From assembly GCF_000972865.1 (NCBI RefSeq), contig NZ_CP011144.1:2604001-2668000 (forward strand): DNA of 64,000 bases, given 5' to 3'. The stretch comes from Pseudoxanthomonas suwonensis (GTDB lineage Bacteria; Pseudomonadota; Gammaproteobacteria; Xanthomonadales; Xanthomonadaceae). Of this stretch, positions 58,319 through 64,000 are shown one piece after another; positions within the stretch are counted from its first letter, which is position 1; the number at the start of each line of letters is the position of its first letter. The notes below the pieces were generated by a model. That model did no database searches, was not told the DNA's origin, and saw nothing but the letters and a program-made list of their open reading frames with translations. The translations under genes and the position numbers were made by a program.

Positions 58319-58335
58319 TTGTTGCAATGCAACAA
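58319..58335 (-). promoter_or_regulatory. Phasin promoter with PhaR-like palindrome
   Basis: TTGTTGCAATGCAACAA is a 17-bp palindrome (one central base) lying 56-72 bp before the phasin start. On the minus strand it overlaps the -35 box TTGCAT, with -10 TATGCT 17 bases later. TGC/GCA palindromes of this kind are bound by PhaR repressors upstream of phasin genes in other proteobacteria. No phaR in the window. Confidence 0.6.
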
Positions 58336-58498
58336 CTTTTCGGAAGAATTTTCCTGCCTCTGGTAATGATCAGGAAAATCAATGACATGCAGTTGACCGC
58401 CGGATGACCGCGGCGGTTTGCCCTAGACGTCAGTGGTTCCCCGGCTGCGCGCGCCGGGCCGCGGGAACGGGCCGCTCGAGGCGGCCGCGACGGTCTCT

Positions 58499-58852
58499 TC
58501 AGCCGCGGTAGCGGCAGCCCGAAGTACAGGTCTCGTGGACCACGACCTCGCTCAGCAGCGGCAGGACCGGCTTGAGCCGATCCCAGATCCAGCCGGCCAG
58601 GCGCTCGCTGGTCGGGTTCTCCAGTCCTTCGATCTCATTGAGATAGTGGTGGTCCAGCTGCTCGTACAGCGGCTTGAACGCGGCCTTGATATCCGCGAAA
58701 TCCATCACCCAGCCGGTGTGCGGATCGACCTCGCCGGACACATGGATCTCGACCCGGAACGAATGCCCGTGCAGCCGCGCGCACTTGTGCCCTTCCGGCA
58801 CGTTGGGCAGGCGGTGCGCGGCTTCCAGGGTGAAGACCTTGAAGATGTCCAT
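58499..58852 (-). CDS. queD: 6-carboxy-5,6,7,8-tetrahydropterin synthase
   Basis: Second step toward queuosine: makes carboxytetrahydropterin from dihydroneopterin triphosphate. The 117-aa protein has zinc ligands in [18 protein letters not shown] and ARLHGHSF, followed by [20 protein letters not shown] and [16 protein letters not shown], and an [11 protein letters not shown] end. The Cys of [12 protein letters not shown] is the catalytic Cys of QueD, which separates it from human-type PTPS. Length is normal. Single gene next to rhlE. Confidence 0.94.
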   Translation of the reverse strand: MDIFKVFTLEAAHRLPNVPEGHKCARLHGHSFRVEIHVSGEVDPHTGWVMDFADIKAAFKPLYEQLDHHYLNEIEGLENPTSERLAGWIWDRLKPVLPLLSEVVVHETCTSGCRYRG

Positions 58853-58887
58853 GCGCGGATTCTGTTACGCGTCGAGGTGCGCGGCAA

Positions 58888-60249
58888 TTACGCCGGTGCG
58901 TGCTGGCCGCCGCGGCGAGGGCCCTGCTGGCGCCGGCCCGCGTTGCCGCTGCCGACGTCGCGCTGACCGCCGCCGTGCTTCTTCGGACCCGCGTGCGCGT
59001 GCCGCGGCGCTTCGCCGTGCGGGCGGCGCGCGTGGCGGCGCGGCGGACGCTGTCCACCCGGCTGCTCGGCCTTGCCCGGGGCACTGTTGCCCCAGCGGAT
59101 CGGCACCTGCGGTTCGAAGCCGGCCACGTCGCGGATTTCCACGTCGCGGTCGAGCATGCGCACGATCGCGCGCAGCAGCTTGGCCTCGTCCTGGGCGACC
59201 AGCGAGATCGCCTCGCCGGTGGAACCATTACGGCCGGTGCGGCCGATCCGGTGCACGTAGTCCTCGGCCACCATCGGCAGGTCGAAGTTGATCACCCGCG
59301 GCAGCTGGTCGATGTCGATGCCGCGCGCGGCGATGTCGGTGGCCACCAGCACCTTGACCTTGCCGGCCTTGAAGTCGCCCAAGGCGCGCATGCGCTGGCC
59401 CTGGCTCTTGTTGCCGTGGATCGCCGCGGTCTGGATGCCGGACTTCTCCAGGTACGTGGCCAGCTTGTCGCTGCCGTGCTTGGTCCGGGCGAACACCAGG
59501 GTCTGCACGCGCGAATCGGCCGCCAGCAGGTGCAGCAGCAGTTCCCGCTTGCGGCCGCCGTCGACCGGGTGCACGCGGTGGGCGATGGTCTCGGCCACGG
59601 TGTTCTGCGGGGTCACCTGGACCTCGCGCGGCTGGCGCATGAACTCCATCGCCAGCTGCTTGATGCTTTCCGGGAAGGTCGCCGAGAACAGCAGGGTCTG
59701 CCGGTTCTGCTTGGGCAGCTTGGCCAGGATCCGCTTGATCGAGGGCAGGAAGCCCATGTCGAGCATGCGGTCGGCCTCGTCCAGGACCAGGATCTCGATC
59801 CCGGACAGGTCGACGCTGCGGCGCTCGATATGGTCGATCAGCCGGCCCGGGCAGGCGATCACCAGGTCCACGCCGCGGCGCAGCGCGTCGAGCTGGTTGC
59901 CCATGCCCACGCCGCCGTAGATCACCGCGCTGGGGATGCGCAGGTGCTTGCCGTAGCCGCGCAGGCTGTCGTGGACCTGGGTGGCCAGTTCGCGGGTGGG
60001 GGTCAGGACCAGCGCGCGCGGGCGGCGCGAGCCGGGGCCCACGGCCTGCGGCGAGGTGCCCAGGTGCTGCAGCAGCGGCAGGCCGAACGCGGCGGTCTTG
60101 CCGGTGCCGGTCTGCGCGCCGGCCAGCAGGTCGTGGCCGTCCAGCGCCAGCGGGATGGCCTGCTGCTGGATCGGGGTGGGGGTTTCATAGCCCTGCTCGG
60201 ACAACGCGCGCAGCAGGAAGGGCGCCAGGCCCAGGGATTCGAACGACAT
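58888..60249 (-). CDS. rhlE: DEAD-box RNA helicase, RhlE type
   Basis: A 453-aa ATP-dependent RNA helicase for ribosome assembly and RNA turnover. Motifs: Q motif ETPTPIQQQAIP, I AQTGTGKTAAFGLPLL, Ia PTRELATQV, II VLDEADRMLDMGF, III SATFPESIKQL, V ATDIAARGIDI, VI HRIGRTGRNG. The PIQQQ start and DMGFLPSIKRIL place it in the RhlE group. The tail from about residue 385 is rich in Arg, Gly and His (RGGQHAPA end), a usual RNA-binding extension. ATG 60249; the frame extends further upstream without support. Confidence 0.94.
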   Translation of the reverse strand: MSFESLGLAPFLLRALSEQGYETPTPIQQQAIPLALDGHDLLAGAQTGTGKTAAFGLPLLQHLGTSPQAVGPGSRRPRALVLTPTRELATQVHDSLRGYGKHLRIPSAVIYGGVGMGNQLDALRRGVDLVIACPGRLIDHIERRSVDLSGIEILVLDEADRMLDMGFLPSIKRILAKLPKQNRQTLLFSATFPESIKQLAMEFMRQPREVQVTPQNTVAETIAHRVHPVDGGRKRELLLHLLAADSRVQTLVFARTKHGSDKLATYLEKSGIQTAAIHGNKSQGQRMRALGDFKAGKVKVLVATDIAARGIDIDQLPRVINFDLPMVAEDYVHRIGRTGRNGSTGEAISLVAQDEAKLLRAIVRMLDRDVEIRDVAGFEPQVPIRWGNSAPGKAEQPGGQRPPRRHARRPHGEAPRHAHAGPKKHGGGQRDVGSGNAGRRQQGPRRGGQHAPA

Positions 60250-60550
60250 GTTTGGAACGCTCCATGGCAGCGGCCCGCAGCCATGGCCGCAGGCCTGATC
60301 GGTTTTCGATCGGTGGCTCGGAGCGTTCCCGTGAACCGCGCTGCGAGTGGGGACTGGCCGGAAGGACCGGCCCGATTGCCTGGCGAATGGCGTCGGAGTG
60401 GGGCGGACGCCGGAGTGACCCGGCGCTGCCGGTCCCGGAGGGAAACGGACGGCCGCTGGCAATCAGGCCGCGGATTCTACGCGAAGGGCCCGTCCATGGG
60501 GAAACGGCCGGTGGCGGCCGTTCATGTGGCCTGCGCGGGTGGGGTGCGTT

Positions 60551-60645
60551 TGTAGGAGCGGGCATGACCGCGACACCGACGACGCCGGCACAGGCGACGG
60601 CCTCGTGCTTCCGACGCCCGTGTCGCGGTCATGCCCGCTCCTACA
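60551..60645. repeat. TGTAGGAGC palindromic repeat, GGGCATGACCGCGAC variant
   Basis: Arms TGTAGGAGCGGGCATGACCG and CGGTCATGCCCGCTCCTACA pair almost perfectly. It lies between the divergent genes rhlE and fahA, about 100 bp before fahA. A GTACAAT -10-like box follows at about 60707. Confidence 0.85.
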
Positions 60646-60745
60646 TAACAACAGCGCGGCAGCGGGGGCGGGCATAACGTTTCTGATGAAACCGTAGCCC
60701 CGGAACCGTACAATCCGCGGCTCCAGCCAGCAGGAGTCAGCCCGG

Positions 60746-61744
60746 ATGAAGCTCGGATCCCTCAAGGAAGGTGGCCGCGACGGCACCCTGGTGGTGGTGT
60801 CGCGCGACCTGGCCCGCGCGGTGCGCGCCACTGGCATCGCCGCGACCCTGCAGCAGGCGCTGGACGGCTGGCAGCACGCCGCGCCGCGGCTGAACGCCCT
60901 GGCCGCCGCGCTCGAGGCGGGCGAGGCCGACGGCGCCTTCGACCTGGATCCCGCCGCCCTGGCCGCGCCGCTGCCGCGCGCCTACGAGTTCGTCGACGGC
61001 AGCGCCTACCTGCCGCACGTGGAGCGGGTGCGCCGCGCCCGTGGCGCCGAGGTGCCAGAGAGCTTCTACACCGATCCGCTGATGTACCAGGCCACCAGCG
61101 CCGGCTTCTATGGCCCGCGCGACCCGGTCCGCGTGGTCAGCGAGGACTACGGGATCGACCTGGAGGCCGAGATCGTGGTGGTCACCGACGACGTGCCGAT
61201 GGCGGCCACACCGGAGCAGGCGGCCGGCCACATCCAGCTGGTCGGCCTGGTCAACGACGTGTCGCTGCGCAACCTGATCCCGGGCGAGCTGGCCAAGGGC
61301 TTCGGCTTCCTGCAGTCCAAGCCGCGTTCGGCGCTGTCGCCGGTGCTGGTCACCCCTGACGAGCTGGGCGAGGCCTGGCGCGGCAACAAGCTGCACCTGC
61401 CGCTGCTGACCCATATCAACGGGCAGTGGTTCGGCGCGCCGGAGGCCGGCGAGGACATGCAGTTCGACTTCGCCCAACTGGTCGCGCACGCCGCCAGGAC
61501 CCGGCCGCTGGCCGCCGGTACCCTCGTCGGCTCGGGCACGATCGCCAACCAGGACGTCTCCCGCGGCGCCTCCTGCTTCGCCGAGCAGCGCACGGTGGAG
61601 GCCCTGCGCGACGGCCAGCCGAGCACGCCGTTCATGAAGTTCGGCGACACGGTGCGGATCGAGATGCTGGACCGGCAGGGCCGCAGCCTGTTCGGCGCGA
61701 TCGAGCAGCGGATCGAGCGCCAGCCGCCGCCCGGCCAGGCCTGA
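60746..61744 (+). CDS. fahA: Fumarylacetoacetate hydrolase
   Basis: Final step of tyrosine and homogentisate breakdown: splits fumarylacetoacetate into fumarate and acetoacetate. The 332-aa protein has AYEFVDGSAYLPHVERVRRA, the metal-binding DLEAEIVVVTDDVP, NDVSLRNLIPGELAKGFGFL and SGTIANQDVSRG, which follow the short proteobacterial FAH group. maleylacetoacetate isomerase follows on the same strand after about 100 bp, an operon of consecutive pathway steps. hmgA and hppD are not in the window. Cytoplasmic. Confidence 0.93.
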   Translation: MKLGSLKEGGRDGTLVVVSRDLARAVRATGIAATLQQALDGWQHAAPRLNALAAALEAGEADGAFDLDPAALAAPLPRAYEFVDGSAYLPHVERVRRARGAEVPESFYTDPLMYQATSAGFYGPRDPVRVVSEDYGIDLEAEIVVVTDDVPMAATPEQAAGHIQLVGLVNDVSLRNLIPGELAKGFGFLQSKPRSALSPVLVTPDELGEAWRGNKLHLPLLTHINGQWFGAPEAGEDMQFDFAQLVAHAARTRPLAAGTLVGSGTIANQDVSRGASCFAEQRTVEALRDGQPSTPFMKFGDTVRIEMLDRQGRSLFGAIEQRIERQPPPGQA

Positions 61745-61849
61745 TCCGGCGGGCGGTGCCGCGACCGCGACCGGCGGCCGTGGCAGGATGGGCGCGCCGC
61801 GCTATGGTGCCTGCGGTCCGGTCGCTTGGGGAGACGCGCGGTGGACAGG

Positions 61850-62521
61850 ATGATCGACGATAGCCTGCACCTTTACTCCTACTGGCGGTCCAGCGCCGCC
61901 TACCGGGTGCGGATCGGCCTGGGCCTGAAGGGCCTGGCGTTCGAGACGCTACCGGTGCACCTGCTCCGGGACGGCGGCCAGCAGCACGCGGCCGACTACG
62001 TCGCGGTCAACCCGCAGCAACTGGTGCCGGTGCTGCTGCACGGTCGCCGCGCGGTGCGGCAGTCGCTGGCGATCCTGGAATACCTGGAAGAGGTCTGGCC
62101 GGACGCGGCGCCGCTGCTGCCCGGCACCGCGCGCGAGCGCGGCCGCGTGCGCGGGCTGGCGCAGCTGGTCGCCTGCGACATCCATCCGCTCAACAACCTG
62201 CGCGTGCTGCAGTTCTTCGAGCGGCACTGGAACGTGCCGCAGGCCGAGCGCGACGAGTGGGTGCGGCACTGGATCGTCGAAGGCCTGGCCGCGTTCGAGG
62301 CGCTGGTCGCCGAGGATCCGGCCACCGGCGCGTTCTGCCACGGCGACGTTCCCGGGCTGGCCGACTGCTGCCTGGTGCCGCAGCTGTACAACGCGCGCCG
62401 GTTCGGCCTAGAGGCCGGGCAATGGCCGACGCTGGAGCGGATCGAGCAGGCCTGCCTGGCGCTGCCGGCGTTCCAGGACGCCGCGCCGGAGGCGCAGCCG
62501 GACGCGCCGAAGGGCTCGTAG
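61850..62521 (+). CDS. maiA: Maleylacetoacetate isomerase (GST family, zeta class)
   Basis: Glutathione-dependent isomerisation of maleylacetoacetate, just before the FahA step. The 223-aa protein begins LHLYSYWRSSAAYRVRIGLG with the zeta-class SSxxxRVRI glutathione site, then NPQQLVPVLLHGRRAVRQSL and AILEYLEEVWPDA, and a helical C-terminal domain (QLVACDIHPLNNLRVLQF; GDVPGLADCCLVPQLYNARR). ATG 61850 places the motif at the usual distance; ATG 61826 would add eight residues. Same strand as fahA, likely one operon. Confidence 0.94.
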   Translation: MIDDSLHLYSYWRSSAAYRVRIGLGLKGLAFETLPVHLLRDGGQQHAADYVAVNPQQLVPVLLHGRRAVRQSLAILEYLEEVWPDAAPLLPGTARERGRVRGLAQLVACDIHPLNNLRVLQFFERHWNVPQAERDEWVRHWIVEGLAAFEALVAEDPATGAFCHGDVPGLADCCLVPQLYNARRFGLEAGQWPTLERIEQACLALPAFQDAAPEAQPDAPKGS

Positions 62522-62528
62522 TTCTTGT

Positions 62529-62737
62529 TGTAGGAGCTTGGCTTGCTGGCGACACGTGCGTCGGGAGCACGAGGACGTCGCCTGGCCGGAGGCGTCGGGT
62601 CGCCGGCTGAACCCGGCTCCTACAACAGCCGCGGCGCAGATCTTCTGTAGGAGCTGACTTCAGTCGGCGACACAGGCGTCGGGATCATGAGGACGTCGCC
62701 CGTGCCGATGGCGTCGCGGGCAAGCCCGGCTCCTACA
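62529..62737. repeat. Two TGTAGGAGC palindromic repeats
   Basis: Units at 62529-62624 and 62645-62737 lie between the convergent genes maiA and pilU. The far end of the second unit (CCGGCTCCTACAC) contains the pilU stop codon on the minus strand (GTG TAG GAG). Confidence 0.85.
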
Positions 62738-63869
62738 CGAAGCCGTGGGTGATCGTCGGCGTCGCCGGCGGGGTGGTCACGTCGGCATAGGGGTCATGCT
62801 CGGCGTCGGCGCCCTCGGACAGGCGGAACTTCAGCGCCAGGCCGTCGCGCGAGTCGGCCGCGCGCAGCGCCTCCTCCTGCTCGATCCGGCCCTGCTTGAC
62901 CATCCGGAACAGGCACTGGTCGAAGGTCTGCATGCCTTCCTCCAGCGAGGCCTCCATCGCCTGCTTGACCTCGTGCACCTGGCCGCGGCGCAGCAGGTCG
63001 CGGATCATCGGCGTGTTGATCAGCACCTCGGTGGCCGGCAGCCGGCGCTCATCTATACCCTTGACCAGGCGCAGCGACACCACCGCGCGCAGGTTCAGCG
63101 CCAGGTTCATCAGCACGTTCTTGTGCGCGCTCTCGGGGAAGAAGTTGAGGATGCGCTCGATGGTCTGGTCGGCGTTGTTGGAGTGCAGCGTGGCCAGGCA
63201 CAGGTGGCCGGTCTCGGCGAAGGCGATCGCCGCCTCCATCGTGGTCGCGTCCAGGATCTCGCCGATCAGGATCACGTCCGGCGCCTCGCGCATCGCGTTC
63301 TTCAGCGCGTTGTGGAAGGCGTGGGTGTCCAGGCCGACCTCGCGCTGGTTGACGATCGACTTCTTGTGCCGGTGCAGGTACTCGATCGGGTCCTCGATGG
63401 TGAGGATGTGGCCGGTGGTGCTGTTGTTGCGGTGGTCGATCATCGACGCCAGCGCGGTCGACTTGCCCGAGCCGGTGGAGCCCACCAGCAGCACCAGCCC
63501 GCGCGGGGTCATGATGATGTCCTTGAGGACGTCCGGCAGGTTGAGGTCCTCGATGCTCGGGATCACGCTGCGGATCGCGCGGATCACCATGCCGACCTCG
63601 CCGCGCTGCTTGAACACGTTGACCCGGAAGCGCCCGGCGTCGGCCAGGGCAATGGCCATGTTCAGCTCCAGCTCGCGCTCGAACTGCGGCACCTGGCCCT
63701 CGTCCATCAGCGAGTAGGCGATCTTCTTGACCATGCCCGGCGGCAGGCCGGTGTTGCCCAGCGGATACAGCTTGCCTTCGATCTTGATGTATACCGGAGC
63801 ACCGGTGGTCAGGAACATGTCCGAGGCGTTCTTCTCGGTCATCAGCTTCAGGAAATAGCCGATATCCAT
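62733..63869 (-). CDS. pilU: Type IV pilus retraction ATPase PilU
   Basis: A 378-aa hexameric ATPase of pilus retraction, working with PilT for twitching motility. It has an N-terminal PAS-like domain (MDIGYFLKLMTEKNASDMFL), Walker A LLVGSTGSGKSTALASM, Asp box LTIEDPIEYLHRHKKSIVNQ, Walker B PDVILIGEI and His box GHLCLATLHSNNADQT. The YLHRHKKS box, the IGEI Walker B (IGEL/M in PilT) and a C-terminal extension of about 30 residues favour PilU over PilT. Its stop codon lies in a palindromic repeat. pilT is not seen in the 130 bp upstream that remain in the window. Confidence 0.93.
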   Translation of the reverse strand: MDIGYFLKLMTEKNASDMFLTTGAPVYIKIEGKLYPLGNTGLPPGMVKKIAYSLMDEGQVPQFERELELNMAIALADAGRFRVNVFKQRGEVGMVIRAIRSVIPSIEDLNLPDVLKDIIMTPRGLVLLVGSTGSGKSTALASMIDHRNNSTTGHILTIEDPIEYLHRHKKSIVNQREVGLDTHAFHNALKNAMREAPDVILIGEILDATTMEAAIAFAETGHLCLATLHSNNADQTIERILNFFPESAHKNVLMNLALNLRAVVSLRLVKGIDERRLPATEVLINTPMIRDLLRRGQVHEVKQAMEASLEEGMQTFDQCLFRMVKQGRIEQEEALRAADSRDGLALKFRLSEGADAEHDPYADVTTPPATPTITHGFV

Positions 63870-64000
63870 TGCGCGACAATCCCCACTACTCGAAATTAGG
63901 TGCCCGCGGCGCGACGTTGCGCACACGCCGCAGGCTACAGACAATGGCCGCGCCCACAGGACACGACGTTCCCCGATGAACGAGCCTAGCTTCGCACACT

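Noticed and set aside
63976..64000. Start of a plus-strand gene (MNEPSFAH)
   Set aside because: Only eight codons remain and no Shine-Dalgarno sequence is evident, so it is not called.

Overview
The window reads as a chromosomal segment from a GC-rich gammaproteobacterium of the Xanthomonadaceae/Lysobacteraceae (Lysobacter, Luteimonas, Stenotrophomonas or Xanthomonas relatives). The basis is the gene set (fabA-fabB, pilU, purC of about 317 aa, BtuB under a B12 riboswitch, a Cds1-type cysteine desulfhydrase, fahA-maiA) and about 20 copies of an intergenic palindromic repeat that starts TGTAGGAGC. No rRNA, tRNA or CRISPR array was recognised.

Layout: 0.2-20 kb is core housekeeping: a dehydrogenase-like protein, an Mpo1-like membrane protein, purC, a J-domain protein, rpe, trpE-trpG, a GtrA protein and glmU. 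A minus-strand block follows that encodes an ABC efflux assembly (adaptor, ATPase, two permeases), an NTF2-like protein, a sigma-54 activator and its histidine kinase. It is headed by a -24/-12-like promoter and an upstream inverted repeat. glmS then runs the other way.

20.09-37.89 kb is an accessory island of visibly lower GC that begins about 26 bp after the glmS stop, where Tn7-type elements insert. Its left part is a compact five-gene plus-strand operon: a C5-cytosine DNA methyltransferase, a Mig/MutY-type mismatch glycosylase, a P-loop ATPase with a CxxC-x5-CP motif, a 508-aa protein of unknown fold, and a 1720-aa protein that joins a PD-(D/E)xK-like motif to a C-terminal RuvB-like AAA+ module. 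The last three resemble, in order and size, DptF-DptG-DptH of phosphorothioate-dependent restriction, but no dnd modification genes are present. My reading is a cytosine-methylation-based defence system. A convergent HNH nuclease follows, then a poly-gamma-glutamate-hydrolase-like gene and RusA-like, UDG-like and unknown genes, several with one-base frameshifts. The right part holds a TniQ/TnsD-family pseudogene and a gene-poor stretch.

37.9-64 kb returns to core genes: an L,D-transpeptidase, a DUF3011 protein, an MscS channel, an Abhydrolase_9 membrane hydrolase, Cds1, oligopeptidase A, fabB-fabA, dinB, a DUF2218 protein, btuB with cobalamin riboswitch, tfoX-like and fRMsr genes, a TMEM175-like protein, bioD, a phasin, queD, rhlE, fahA, maiA and pilU. 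A second repeat, a covarying hairpin element of about 130 bp, occurs at 45.4 and 57.6 kb.
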